This document shows positions 35,401 through 48,563 of a DNA stretch of 64,000 nucleotides, in pieces. A program made the translations under genes and the position numbers. The stretch is from the NCBI RefSeq assembly GCF_003286085.1, contig NW_020825288.1, positions 17,918,001 through 17,982,000 of the forward strand. The letters are read 5' to 3'. The notes below the pieces were generated by a model. It was not told where the DNA came from, ran no database searches, and worked only from the letters and a program-made list of their open reading frames with translations. Numbering within the stretch: position 1 is the first letter of the stretch; every line of letters begins with the position of its first letter. Origin of the DNA: Drosophila persimilis. Its lineage: Eukaryota; Arthropoda; Insecta; Diptera; Drosophilidae.

Positions 35401-38400
35401 CAAAAGACCAGCAGAGGGAAAACTCAAACTCTGCCAAGGACGGCTACGGAGAATATCTAAGCTCTTTAATATTCGTTCCGTTTAGTCCCTCCTGGGAGTG
35501 GGGTGGAGCAGAGGCGGATTTGTATAAGCAAGTACATAGATAAATAAACGGAACGAGTACTGGTATTATGTAAATTGCTCGTTTGAGCTAGGGACTTCGA
35601 GACTCCACCTGCGAGGATCAAAAATGCCAATAAAAATGTTGCATTCAAATTAAAAGCATAAATAAATCATAAATGATGCCCGTTTGCGTTTGTGCCTTCA
35701 TTCGCATGCGGCTCTTGAGCGGAATTTGCATATCTGAAAGCCAGCTGGTCCAACAGAGCCGAGACAGGATGCAGGATCAGCCAGTTGCACTGGCACGACA
35801 CGACTATCGACAAACAACTACAGCGGTCTGGTCTGGTCTACAGGTCTGGCAATGGCAGTCCAGAATAATGGCAGAGCAAACAACAACCAAGTGGCGCACA
35901 TTGTCGTCACAAATCAATTGGCATTAATTGATTACGAGTGTGTGTGAGTAAAAGACAAGAATAATGGAAAATGTTCAGCCCCAACTTAAGTGGTTCGACA
36001 CACTCGTAGACGTGGGGGAGGTTCTTCGACTCCGACGGTCTATACCGTGTGAAAAAACCCCAATCAAAGCAATAGTTCTTTTATTTTAAGAGGGATTTAT
36101 CACATTAGGGAGATCCCAAGGTATGATTAGAGTCATGACCAACGTTGGGTCTAGGAATCAGGAGGAAGATCTTAAATATCGACAATTACCACTTTGAAAT
36201 AGAAATGTACATATTCTATTGTTGGAACCCTCAGGGGGTTCGTTCTTCAAGGCGTATATCTTCTCCACTTTTTAGGAGAACTTTCCACAGCGAACCACTG
36301 CCATTAGCGAATGGCAAACCTTGCTTGCACCTGTCATCCGCACTGAACTATCAAATATGAACACGTTCAGAGCACTGATGCCATGAAAATCGCTTATAAA
36401 TAATGAAATCGCCAATACACTGCACACACACCCGAGCGGAGGGCACTTGTTGGGGCAGGAGAGTGCGTCACCTGCTGATTGCACTTTACGACATGCCGAT
36501 ACTCATTCATTCGCCATCTCATGCTGATTGATATCTTGCGGTTGCCAGAGCGACTTTACTCGAGTCGGATTGAATGTAGCATCTGCTACCCGTCCATGCC
36601 CGTATACCCGTATACCCGTATACCCGTATACCCGCATGTCTGTATATATAGCCATACATGCAAGGACATGTACACACGTACGAGTATGTACGAGTATGTA
36701 TATGTCAGGAAAAGAGGAAAAGTTGTTTTACTTTCAAGTAAAATTTCTCCTCGCTTTTGGGGGTTTTCCTTTGCTGTCGGCTCAATTATAATGTGAGTCG
36801 TGTGCGTCAGAAGGGCTTTTGAGACAGTTTCCAGCTTGTTTGCTGGCTGTTTACATCGTCAGAGCCATCAGTCAATTAAAAGCCCATTTGGCTCAATCGT
36901 TTGATTTATGCTTGGAATGTGTCCCTCGGCCGTCTGTCCCACGAAAGCGCGCATATTAATTGACTACCCAGCGGTAGTACTTTGGATCCCCGAGTCCGAG
37001 CGCGACTCGGGAATTGATTGAGACATACGGCGGATGACTAGTTTTCCTGTGACGAAAACACGTGTAGTTGGTGCAGGGAAAAATTGATGGGAACTCGTCT
37101 GGGTCAGCTGGCTCAATTGAAAACTGCCAGATGCTAATCAATCAATATTTGCATCCCCAAAGCGTGGGGACTGCCGACTGCGAGTCGGCATTCACCAGAA
37201 TTTATATTCTGCCATCATTTTAATGTAGTTCCTCTCGAAATTTCCGTTTCGACCTTAACCGCACCAAAGCTCTTTTTATTTGACTGTTTTTTCCAGGGAA
37301 CATGCGGAAAACTGTGTAAAGTCCTCCTGTGCTGTTTCCACAGTATCCTTTGCACATCCTTTACGTTCAGATGTGGGATGGGGCTGAAAACACGAAACCT
37401 ATTTTTCCATCAACCGAATTGTGCAACAAAGAAGTTCGTTGCACGAATGGCATTTTCATGTTCTGTTCCCAAAGTTTGCATTAATTTGAAGCAGCATTTT
37501 TATACCAGCTACTCGTAGAGTACGAGGATAACGTATTCGTATAGGTATTTAAATTGGGCGGACGAGAAGGGAAAGCGGATCAAGTGGCACATCCATCACA
37601 GAGCATAAAATTGTAGATTAAGCTGAATCGAGAGTATCCTATAGTCGGAGTATCGCTTCAATCTGATTCGTCGGGTATCAGGAGCAGATGAGATGTACCC
37701 CTATTTTGGTAGCAAACATAGCATACATCTGCATACCACTCGAATGTCTTCCATGCACCGCACTGCACCCGAACTGTTGTCTTTTGTTGCATGCCACGGA
37801 GCTCGAATGCCTGGAAAACATGCATGAAAATGTATCACTTGCTCTTGCTGCTTGCTGCCCAGAAGGGGAATGGAATGAGATTCTTGTGAGCGTGCGTCTG
37901 GGTGTGGGTGTGGGTGTGGTTGTGGCTTTGGCTTTGGCTGGGGCAGTGGATGCGAATGGAGATGCGGAGGCCATCGCACAACTGAGGCATTGCCCTCAGG
38001 CTCTGACTGCAAGTTGCAGCTGCCGTTGTTGGTGTTGCCACTGCTACGTGGTACGTGGCAACTCATTGACCTCGTTGCTCCTGCCTTCCCCGTGTTCCGT
38101 GTTCCCCTGCAGGGTGCGGGATACGCGCCCTCGCCAGCCACTGTTCCATATTTTTCCTGATTTCGCTGACGTTGCCAGTGTAGCAGCTTTTCGCAGCTTC
38201 CTGGCTGACTGCGCTTTCACTTTTAGTGCTGAGCCAGATCCTGCTCCCTTTCACGTTCACGTCCTGCCCCTCGTTGCCCTCCCATCACGACTCCCCGCCT
38301 AATGTCGTAATCATGTGGCAGAGACCTAAGTGCCTATTACGTACGACGGCCCCATATCACTTCCCTCGTCTGCTCTTGTGTGTTTGCCCTGGCCCGTCTG

Positions 38401-41400
38401 TCACTCGCTTGATTCCTTTGGATTTATGCTGTAACCTGATGGATTTTGCAGTGAAAAGGTTTTGATACCTTCTGATGTCTGATGTCTGATGGATGACGGA
38501 TGATGGATCCCGTTTCCGCAGAGCGGATACTAAGTTGAAATCCATGTTTATTTTAATTTGTTCAAGCGGTTCGATTATTGCTCGATGTCATCTCCTAATC
38601 TATGGAAATCTATCTTTGCAATGTTGCCAAATGTTTGCTAAAGCAATTAGCAAAGGCTTAACTCGGTCTAGACGAGTGTGCACAGGCACAAACATAAAGC
38701 AAAATATGAGTACCAAATATAACTTTCATGTTTCCGTTCTAGAAGAATAACACTTATAATAGACCGGCGGGAGAGGTATTTTCTGGCTATAAGTCCCCTC
38801 AACTACTACCCACTTCAAATGTCGTGGAGCCCCAGCTGGAAATGGGTCACAATCTGTCTGTGATCTGGCCACCGAGCCACCACAGCGCTATGTCCAGCTG
38901 TCCAGCTCATGAGCTTCGGTGGAGAACAAAGCCGAGGCCCGAGTCGAGTACTCTAAAGGGAGAGTCAAGTACCTGGCAGAAGTGTGCGGCACTCCAACAG
39001 AAAGTTTATTTAACAAAGTGCTGGCTATTCAATCCCTGGCCACAGCCACAGCCACAGCTTTCCTGCTGACTTTCTTCCTCTTTCCTCCTTCCTCTGCCAC
39101 TTGCCACACTCCTCCCCTGTTTTCGGTTTTCCGTTCCGCTAATCAGCATTTCCCTTGCCAGACACGCCTAACTCAATCGCCGGGATTTCTCTCTTGGCTA
39201 CATTTATTGCATTCGTAATTTAAAGGGGAAGCCCCCAGAGCCCATCCCCCTGTCTTCTCTTCTTTCCCCTTGCTCTATGCAGAAAAATCTTGGGCTGGTT
39301 TGTTTATGGCCGGACGGAAAGTTTATTTCGTTTCGAAAAAGTATTCAAGTAAATGGATTTTCGCTTCATAACCGCACTTGCACCGAAGCACTTTGGGGAG
39401 TCTGCTGTCCCCCCTGTCCACAGGCCCAGCCGCGCCCCGACCCACTCCTGGTTAAGTGCTGTCATATGTCGTCCCTGTCACTCCGAATCCATACCGGCCC
39501 AATCCCGCCGGGAGTCGCCTTGGATGAGGGCAGGACTGGGCAGGACAAGCCACCAATGTTGAGCTATGAAATTGATGCCTCTCTTTCTGCAGGTCCATTT
39601 CTGACCAGCATGCGTAATGCTAATGTAAATTTAATTAGCTCGGATGGTCCACGGGCCTGTAGTATTTATGACACTGCATTTTGACAGTCCGGAATGAGCT
39701 CTATTAAAAGCGCATTAATCTTAATTAATATTTGAAAAGGCCGCAGGGCGAATTGTGTGGATTCAACATGTTGCAATGCGATGTTCCGTGCGTACACTGG
39801 ACGGAGGGCAAATGATAAGAAGGTCTCAGAATTCGATTTTTGAAATAATAAATGCACATACAAAATGTTGAATTTGAATGAAATCATGCCATCGCAAATC
39901 ATAGAGAATTTCGGGAATGTATTCACAGGAGGATGCTGCTATATGATCTCTCAAGGCTCTCACACACTCGCTCAGCCAGACTGCCTTGATGGAAGTTTGC
40001 GAACCCATTAAGAAGGCCAACATATCTCTGCACTAAATGCTGCCAAGCACATTGTAAGTGTTGGAAACTTATGGAAAACTTCTCAAAGCAGAGATGCAAA
40101 AAGTTTTTTGAGGCGAGAGCGGTTTTTAATAGACAAAAAGGACAGGCCGGTGCTAAAAGCCACCAATTAAATGTTCTTTAAGTTGGGCAGGAAGCCAGGA
40201 AGGGGACGTCAGGTTAAGGTAACACGCGGCGTATGCGCAGCGTTGCCTTGAAAAGTTTGACACTTTTCCAATGGCAGAGCTATTACAGGAGGCAGACCGA
40301 ATCGCATAGGAACGGTCCGAACGAACGGTCCAATTCGTTAAATGAGATTGGGGAAATTCATGGCAAGAATAATACAAAATACAATTAGATAAATGGGAAG
40401 CATGCTTTTCCAGGGGCGATGTCAGCGAGACCCTCCGGTCTAGCCGTAAGGGGATACCAAACAAAGGAAAGGAAATTTCATGTGATCAAGGAAAAGCCAA
40501 CGAAAGAAAATAAACTTTTCCGTGTGGGGGAATGGAAGTTCGCCAACTGATGCCATGAACCTGAAAGGGACTGTCCAGGGGTAGCGTAGCGTGTAGCCAG
40601 GACATATTCCAGGATATTTGCCTCGGGCCCGAAAATGGAAGCCCCGCGGGCTGCCCTCTATTATTCAGTCAAGAGCTCAAAAGGCAGAAAAATCCGTTGA
40701 AAAGCGCGTTTGTGTCTACGACATGCAGCTCATATGTACGTATATGAAAGTGGGCCCGGGGAATATCGTGTATAATGCATAGACTTGGGCTCGTATGGTG
40801 ATGGATTCAGCCGCCTCGACATTGTGTGTTTTCCCTAATTAAATCCCCTCGCATTTATCCTCCCATAAAGGGATGGGCAGTCAGCGAAAAGCAGCGAAAA
40901 GCAACGGAAAACTGAGACCTGAGGCCTGAGCCACAAGCTAGCAAAGAAACAAAGTGAATATAAATAAATAAAAATAAAATATAAATATACAGCTGCGGTT
41001 TATGCCAGCCACAGCTCTTTCGTCAGCATATTTCAATTGCAGTGCAGTCCCGTCCGGGCCCGTCCTGCTCTCGGGGCTCTCGGGCCCAGCAGATGAGGAA
41101 ATCAAATCATGTTTACGCCATTCCCTGGAATGGACGGGTTTATGAGGCTCAACTTAATACAAGTACAGGAATTGCCTAACTTACGGAGTTTAATCCATTT
41201 CAGTCCCTGTTTTCTTGCTCCCTCTCATGTTTTCCCTTAAATTATTGTTTGCAATAGTTCTGCGACTTCAGTGTGGAATGCAGAATTCCACTATTAGCGA
41301 ATTTCAGTAACAGCGGTCTTAGTAAAGTTATTTACATATTTATGTAGGGTCTATGACAACATTGCGTTGAGTTTTAGACTTCTTTCCAATTAGCAATGTA

Positions 41401-42366
41401 GTCAAGAAAACAAAGGCGACTTTATGCAAGCAAAGACAATAATTTGTGCCATTTCAGCACCTAAATATCTTTGGCCTGGCCCACGTAATTATTATGTGCC
41501 AGATGCGACCGCAAATGGGTCGTAAAAAGAAGCATTCAATGTAATGGTCACCCACACAGTGCCGTGCCACAGCCTCACACAAGCTCATGCAGGACGACAA
41601 TTATGCAATTTTTATGAGCCGCAAGCCAAAAAGTATGCTACGGATATGCCCTTTGACCGAGTCCTCAGAGAAAAGGTACGAATAATAAGAAAAAAAAAAG
41701 CGGAAAACAGCACCAAATTGCAAATGGCAGGCCGACAGCAGCAGCTACCAAAGTTAAGCTCTGGGGCTCGGGCCTGTCGAGGTATCCGCTCGTGTTAGAG
41801 ACAAGTTTAGAGCTATATCTAGTGCTGAACCGTAGCTAGGTGTACTAGGATATCTATTAGAGTTCGACGCAGTAAAAAACCCGTATTAATTGCATTGAAT
41901 ACATATAAGTATGTATAATAGATTTTTACTAGATAATAATAGTTTGTAATAGAAGAAATGAAATATATTCTTATAACAATGAACAATTTCTTAGCGTCTG
42001 AATTTGTTGAAAACTATTTGCGTAAATGCAATAATCGCCCATAAGCGAGTTTCCGACACACAAATATAATTTCGTGATTTATGCAAAAATGTTGAATATG
42101 TATTTGCATACAACCAGGGTATTCCTTGAACAACAACTGAACGATACTGAATGTACTACTCACTCAATTAACACACACACTGAAAGTTTAAGAAGCGCAT
42201 TAGGGCACTTGACAGGACACTGCAATGCTGGGACGGGCACAAACGGGGAAGTCAAAAAGTAGTGCAATCTGAACCATAAGCCGTCAAAACTTACGCTTAT
42301 CTTCTCGGGAGCCGCAGAGGAGGAGCTGGCGCTGCCTCCGTGCTTTGGTGTGCCCGGCTTCGACAT
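32456..42366 (-). CDS. CG2082: NDRG-family alpha/beta-hydrolase-like protein
   Basis: Coding exons in order: 42366-42295, 34527-34477, 34399-34336, 34270-33942, 33880-33809, 33088-32976, 32915-32753 and 32689-32456. They join in frame to 365 residues. NDRG proteins have an alpha/beta-hydrolase fold without the catalytic nucleophile and act in stress and signalling. Matching segments: CGDLTVIVQGDLSQQEKR, AVFITVHDLGCNH, VDVPGHAD, DLVTVLDYLHVKYVIGLGEG, AGANVLARFGLAHP (elbow GEGAG, no Ser), and a Ser/Arg-rich tail RRLSRGISMEDYDKPNIRR. The first exon (MSKPGTPKHGGSASSS) is separated by a 7.8-kb intron. A second candidate first exon lies at 48401-48487. The paralogue MESK2 lies elsewhere in the fly genome. 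Assignment as NDRG is firm; the full isoform set is not determined. Confidence 0.92.
33430..33435 (-). CDS. CG2082: Candidate 6-nt microexon (Arg-Trp) of CG2082
   Basis: On the minus strand a strong pyrimidine tract and acceptor (TTTCCCCTTACCCTCTTTTAG) is followed by CGCTGG and then a good donor GTACGTAC. Both neighbouring exons end in phase 0, so inclusion would add Arg-Trp between FGH and QIVGENPD without changing frame. The flanking introns would be 373 and 341 bp, unusually long next to the other introns in this part of the gene. Confidence 0.4.
36602..36633. repeat. Four tandem copies of GTATACCC
   Basis: The 8-bp unit repeats perfectly four times. GTATAC inside it is palindromic. It is followed by looser GTACGAGTAT repeats near 36678-36700. 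Confidence 0.9.
37500..37690 (+). mobile_element. Probable INE-1-like remnant in the CG2082 intron
   Basis: Starts tttataccagctactcgtagagtacgagg, close to the INE-1 terminal block as I recall it, and continues with a diverged gggaaagcgga segment. The remainder does not obviously match, so the boundary at the right is arbitrary. Confidence 0.45.
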
Positions 42367-45300
42367 GGTTCAGTCAGTGGAGACGACGCGGTTCTTCCAC
42401 GCGGACTGGGCTTATTGCGTATTGCGTATTGCGTTCTAACTCTGAGTCAACGCACAAACGTCGTGTCCTGAAATCGCTCCTAATAGGCGCACAGCAGCAC
42501 TCGACACCGAATCGGGTAAGAACGCTCTTGACTGGCCTCCGGCTTGGGTTGCTGCTCTGTATTGCACCGTTCAAAGCACACCGACGACTGTGCCAAGCTT
42601 TATCAGAATCGAACCAGCGACGCGAGCCAGTCATCGTCATCGCATGGCATCGCATCGCCATCGTCGTCGCATCATGCAAGACCCGAAAGCCTCCGACGCT
42701 TCACAATGGGGTTTTTTCCGAAAAGTGTCGTTTAATTCATAGATCCGAATATTCAACATAAAGGGATATACGAATCCTATATTTCGTTTGTAAATAGGAA
42801 ATATTTGTTTGAAGTAGATTTACTTGCTGTGGCAAACAGACATGCATATGTACATACTTATATCATTTAAATAAATATACTTAAATACTTCTTCAAGGGT
42901 CATGTTTTTCTGTGAATATAGTTAACTAAATAGATAGTTCAAAAATAGAGACCGAAATGTACGGAGAAAGCCCCCACTGTGCGACGCGGCAGAGAAACGA
43001 AGTCAAGCGAACGACGAAGTGGGGAGCAAAACAAAACGATGGAAGATGAAATGGGAAAAACGGCATCGGTAGCTGGCTCTCGTCTCTCTCTCACAGAGAA
43101 GAGATGTGCCTTGCCCCAGATAAGCGGGTGAGGTGCGGTGAGGGGTAGTGTTGAAATGTTGCCGTAGGGCAGTTAGTGGGGAAGGTGTTGTTTCCGATGC
43201 CCGCTACAGAGCTGCCAGATAGTCGCACGCAAACTGCGTAACTTCGAAATTGTAAAATTCGAAAATCTCAACGAGGCGTAAATACTGGAAATTCCCTGCA
43301 GACTTTTAATAACACGTAACAGAATGATTCCTAATCATTGGAGATCTGGCAACTCCAAGAGCAATCCAATTCCGTTGCCTACTTTAAAGCGCGCAGCTTT
43401 TTGGCGCCCACCTACACACACACATTGTCCATGTCCATTTATTATTCGTGCCACTTCCAATGTGTGTGTGTGTGTGTGTGTGTACGTGTCTTGGATTATG
43501 TTTATGGAGGTTTTTTCCTGGGGCTTATGCGAGTACTGTAGTACAAAAACCATCTTTTGTTCACTTCGCTCAGAGCCTTGCTCTCTGCCGTATTGTGGAG
43601 CAGACTCTTCATTGTTTCTGTTGCAGTCCGTTGTTGTGGGTGTCGGTGTCCTCAGCCAGCGAACGCCTTTTTGTTTTGATGTGCTAATTTGCCAGCGCGC
43701 GGGAAATGCGCACACCCCGCAGCCTCAGACCATCCGACCATCACCCGCCACCCCCCACGCACAACGCGCCACCCACCCTCCACTCTTGCCCTCCCACCCG
43801 CAGCTTAAACGAAATGCGCATTAGAAATATGCGTGTCCTAGGTCAAGCTGGGCATGCGGGGGCGTGGCACTTTGGCGAAACAATTTCGGGACGGATATAA
43901 AGGAATGATTGAGGAATATGAACGTACACATGGATGTATGTATATGTACATAAATCGTGATGGCATCGCCCTCTGATGCGCTGATGCAGCGCGAACATGC
44001 TGAATAAATTCCGAGTAATTAAAACTTAAATTGAAAAAAGCACGACGCACCGAAGAGGGGTGTGCGAAGCACCACAAAGTGCTGCAGAAAATATGGAAAG
44101 CCAGATATGGTAGAAAAAGTCCTTAGAATTTTAAACTTCAATTAATGCAGGCAAAGTTGAAATCCTTTGACAAACGGAAGCAATGCATACAGATGTACAT
44201 ATATGGTAGCATTATGAATTTTTATATGTATCTATGAAGAGTGGAAATTTTAAATTTAAGATATATGTATGTATGCACATTACATTACCTACAGCATTTG
44301 TTTAATTGTTTACAGCTCGCCACTTTCCATTCACTTCCGATATCCATTCAGTATTTGTGTTTCCACTTTCACTGGCGCTTTAATTAAACAAAAAGCAACG
44401 CCCCGACAACGATGATGATAAAAAGAGCATAAAGCCAGCAGAGGACGTATGACTGACAAAGGAATTAAACAAAGGTGGCAGGGGCACAAACAACGGTGCA
44501 ACAACAACCATTTTCCAGGCAGGTGCTCTGAACAACAGCGACAACGAAAGCGATTTATGCATGTGCGAAGGAAAATGTCGAGGAAAACAAAAGCGAATGA
44601 GTACAAGATACGCGTTACTTAAGCGGTTAGCCGGTGGGGGTGTAAGATGGTGAGGTGTGGCGGTGTGGCGGTGTGGCTGTGTGTCTGTGTGGAAAGCGCA
44701 GCTCACAAGCAATGGGAAAGCTACCAGGAGACCCCAAACCCCGCAGGCAGCCAGGCCAAGAGATGGCAGGGGCAGGGGCAGGGAAACGGGGCACGAGGCA
44801 CGAGGCACGGATGAGTACAATTGAAAGTCTGTAAGCCGATTGCCGAAGGCGGCAGCCGTATGAAAACACAAGTTTAGGTGGGAGTGGCACTGGCAGTGCT
44901 AAGAGACTGGGACTGGGGCTGAGACTGGAATATGGCAATTCCTAAAGTAGAGGAGTAAGGAAAAACCCAACTTGCATTCGCCCCAAACATTAAATACTTG
45001 CGGGGTAAATAACGTCTTATCTTGAGACGGTTAACGGAAACAAAAACTCCTTAAGCAGTCAGAATAAGGGGATATAAAGAGTGAATACAGCTCAACAATT
45101 ACTCAAGGTACGAGTCATTGGTCGTTGCTCCAAAAATGTACGAATAAAATCGAGTGGGAGTGCGTGGAATATAAAATATCTATGTATATAAAAAGAAATA
45201 TAAGCCACTTATGGTAGCTTTTCGTTTCGAAGAATCCTGTGCATAAGGTTAATTTGTATACTTCAAAACTGTCTTTAAAAGCACTGCATAAACTGTATGC

Positions 45301-48300
45301 AAACATTTACACTTTCTGAGGGAAGGAGCCGCAGTCAGACCGGTTAAGGAGGCTGTTGAAGGAAGTGGAGCCTGGCGGAGCAGGCAGGAACACTTAGGCC
45401 CAAATGGCAACACAAACACACGTGTTAGGAAGGCCTACAGCCGAAGGATGACAGTGTGGCAAGTGCTAACAGAAAGCAATCAGCATCCAGTACCGCACGC
45501 ACAGCGACTTGCTCCCTCCTCCTCCGCCCCCTGAGCAGCAGCCAATCACCGAGACGAGCTTTCCCCGCCTCCAAGATGAATTCTTGCTCGATATTTACGC
45601 ATTTATTTATGCTGCTCTTTATTAGCTTTTTATCGTTCATTTATTTTGCTCGTTATGTTCGCGTCGCGACTCTCGTATTTGCGTTTTTTTTTTCTGCTAT
45701 TTTTGGACTGTTCGGCGCAATTCCCAAGCCGTCGATAAGGAGGAAAACACAATCGTTCGTGGGAGTACAAGCATTCACGGGCATAAGCCTGATAAAGACA
45801 TCGATCAGCCATGCGGGGGGTGGCTATAAGGGGAGCGGAATCCGAATGGAATGCAAATGAACTTGTTGGTCACCCAAATTCCCCAGCTGATTGATAAGCA
45901 TAATCACCATCTCCACCGGATTCCACTCGACCAAATTGGAATTCAAATATACATATCTATCCCACCCCGAAGAGGCATTGCCTCTCCCCACCCCACCCAC
46001 TGCCCCTAAACGAATTACGGGCCTCTGTAGCCCCGAAAATTCAATTAACATTTTTAATTCCTCTACTTTGCAATACTTAAGAACACCTCGTCCGTTTGGG
46101 GGTGGGGGTGGGGGTGAGGTTGAAAGCCCCCGACAATTCAAACGAAGGGAATATTTTTACCACGGGTCTATATTTAGCCACAACAACAAGAAAAGTGGCA
46201 TCAACGGACAACAGTCCGCCGAATTCGACAATTTGGTACCTATGAAAATGCAAAATACTGATAAGCAGGGCAAGAAATATAATCAATTTATTGCAGAATA
46301 AGGAGAATCAAGTATTATCAGAGCATTTCTGGGGAGTATTTAAAATTTTACGAACTGCCAAAAGCCGTCACAATCGAATCGTTTTCACAGCAAGAATGAC
46401 GAGATACATTTATAAATATTATATTTATTCTTCTTTCTCTTTCGTGGCCAACAAAGAAAATAAAATTTACATTTTTTAGATTTGTTATCTAAAATAGTAA
46501 AATCTACAAAAAGTGAGCTGAAAGTGCATTTGGGCAAAATTCCTCATTGATTGATACATGATATATGCATTTATTCAAATATGACAGCAGATGGGACACT
46601 CTTTCGGCGAAGAAGTCGCGGACACATTAAGGTTGAAGGTACCTTTGCCACACCTTTAGCTCTATTTAGTTAATTATAGGTCATATAAGATTTATACATA
46701 CTCGTATATCCCGATTAATAATTATTATTGTGCGAAAATCAGTAAAAATACTGGGCCTTTCGACTAAAAACTAAAGCGTGAGCTGTGATATGGACACACA
46801 CTGCTTATCAGGGTTATTTTTGAGGGACTTCTCGGTCTCGTTGCCATATCTGCAAATGGGACTCGCATGAATGTTCAAATGTTTATGAGTATGTTTTACA
46901 CAGGCATTTTTACGCTCTCGCAAAGACACAGAGACGGATTGAAATGGGTCGGACATTGCTCGGTGGTACAATGAACTCGGGATATTGCTCGTGGCTTGGG
47001 TGTATGGGTACTTAGTCGTGTATCTGTGTGTGCCTTGGTTAACCCGCTTAATTAATGGACGTGGAATACGAGTAAATGTCAGTCCATACTCCGATGTAAC
47101 TCTTCGCTGTCGTTCAATTATTTCACTCTACCAGTCGGTCCCTGACAAATTAGTTTGTTCTTCTGTTGGAATTCCATTGTGCTGCAGTTCCGTAGATGCA
47201 CATAAGCACAGCCACAGCCCCCGCCACTGCCACAATGACCACGCAATTTCGGATCGGGTATTCGCATTGGGACATTTATTTTTAGCCCGACAACGGAAGA
47301 GCTCGGCGAGCAATGACTTGTTAATACCCTACGAACATGGATATATGGCATGCATTGCACAGAAGTTCCGAATAATTGGGTAAACGTACTATATAGACTG
47401 CTACACGTACATACATACATATGTATAGTATATGTGTATTTTCAATGTACGCTCAATAATGAGGAGAAATAGATGGTCACTGGGGTCAAATATGTCAAAT
47501 TGGCACATTTTTTTTTAGCTAAGTCGAAGTATTGATTCAGTATTGATTTAAGCTAAAATTGCTGTCCCTATCGCAGTGCAGTGTAGTTTCAAGCCGAGCT
47601 ATTGAGAAATTTCCCCTTTTCTATCTTATGAAGAGTTTTAAGTTCATTCAACTAACCCAATAAAAAGCAGTCTGCAAGTCAGTCAAAACGAGTAGTGTAC
47701 CAAATGGTTCGTTTCCTAGCTCAGGAGTATCCCGTCCCCTGTATTTGGGTCCAACAGACAAGCAGTTTCTCTGTCCCGTTCCGGGCATGGCATTGCCTAA
47801 AGCAACATCCACAGCCACAGCCACAGCCACAAAAGCATTAGCGTCAACGGCACACACCCGTAAAAGGCCAGCAATCACTCTTGTGATAGCGGCAAGCATT
47901 CTTGTGACCTTGATCCGAGTACATTTTGGCCCCACTTATTGGGCCGATGTGTACAATGTATGTATGTATTTTAGATTAATTAAAGCAGACGAGCCGAGCC
48001 AAGCATACGCGCACACCAGAGGCCTTACGGTACGTGACCTGAGTGTCTGACCCCCGCCCACGAGCAATTTGCCACTAATCAAATAAATATCGATATGCCT
48101 CTGCTCAGTGGCAGGGGCAGGCCTGCTGTACGGATACTCGTAGTGTTGTACTTTTCCACGCCGTCCGTCTTTTCGTTTTGCTTTGTTTTGAATTGTGTGA
48201 AAGTGTGAAATACATTTTCCGCCCGAGCGATGACATACGAGCCAAGCAAGCGCACAGCACATGACTTTGGCCAAATAGATTCAAGTAAGGAAGGGAATGA

Positions 48301-48400
48301 GGTAGCCAGGTGCATACATACAGAACTCTACTGGGGGGAAGCCACAACAAACAGAACAGAATCATATATCTCACGATTTGTGGTCACTTGATACCAGTAC
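42367..48400. other. Upstream region or intron of CG2082 with low-complexity DNA
   Basis: No supported exon. It holds GAGA-type CT runs (43080-43100), a TG microsatellite (43461-43483), GGTGTGGC repeats (44650-44690), a G-rich tract (46098-46114) and CCACAG repeats (47806-47830). The part just right of 42366 probably contains a promoter and leader for the proximal first exon. If the distal exon at 48.4 kb is used, all of this is intron. Confidence 0.5.
43461..43483. repeat. (TG)n microsatellite
   Basis: An uninterrupted TG run of about 23 bp; it explains the Cys-Val repeats in overlapping spurious frames. Confidence 0.9.
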
Positions 48401-48563
48401 CTCGTAAATGGCATTCATAATTCTCACCCGCTCAACCAGGCTTTCGGCGCGGCGCGCGAAGGAAGCGCGTTTGTCATTGGCAGACATGGCAACGGATGGG
48501 ATATACTTATGCTTGGGTGGGTCTCAAGGTATCACTGGGGATAGGATGATGGGGCGACCGCAA
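48401..48563 (-). CDS. CG2082: Probable distal alternative first coding exon of CG2082
   Basis: On the minus strand a strong acceptor (TTTATTTTCTTTGCAG) at 48564-48566 opens an exon. After a 76-nt leader it has GTTGCC-ATG-TCT (start codon 48487-48485) and codes MSANDKRASFARRAESLVER and nine more residues before a donor GAG|GTACTG at 48400. That is phase 0, the phase needed to join exon 34527-34477 of CG2082. An upstream in-exon donor CGG|GTGAGA would also be in phase. The 5' UTR exon that would splice to this acceptor is not identified. No other minus-strand gene here could own it. Known only from the splice signals and phase match, not from homology. Confidence 0.5.

Larger units (their letters stand above)
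34528..42294 (-). other. Long first intron of CG2082
   Basis: 7.8 kb without a further supported exon. It contains GTATACCC tandem repeats (36602-36633), a set of short perfect hairpins (36989-37190), an INE-1-like remnant (37500-37690) and GTGTGG-rich low-complexity DNA (37.9 kb). A 204-codon ATG frame on the opposite strand (37688-38302) is probably fortuitous. Confidence 0.6.

Noticed and set aside
43324-43824. 166-codon ATG frame on the plus strand
   Set aside because: It runs through a TG microsatellite (Cys-Val repeats) and Pro/His-rich low complexity, with no domain and no splice context.
44380-44938. Overlapping minus-strand frames of 163 and 103 codons
   Set aside because: They are generated by GTGTGG and GGCACGAGG low-complexity repeats; two frames overlap, which argues against coding.
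46098-46117. G-rich tract as a G-quadruplex
   Set aside because: Only three runs of five Gs separated by single T are present; a fourth run of three is missing, so the standard motif is not met.
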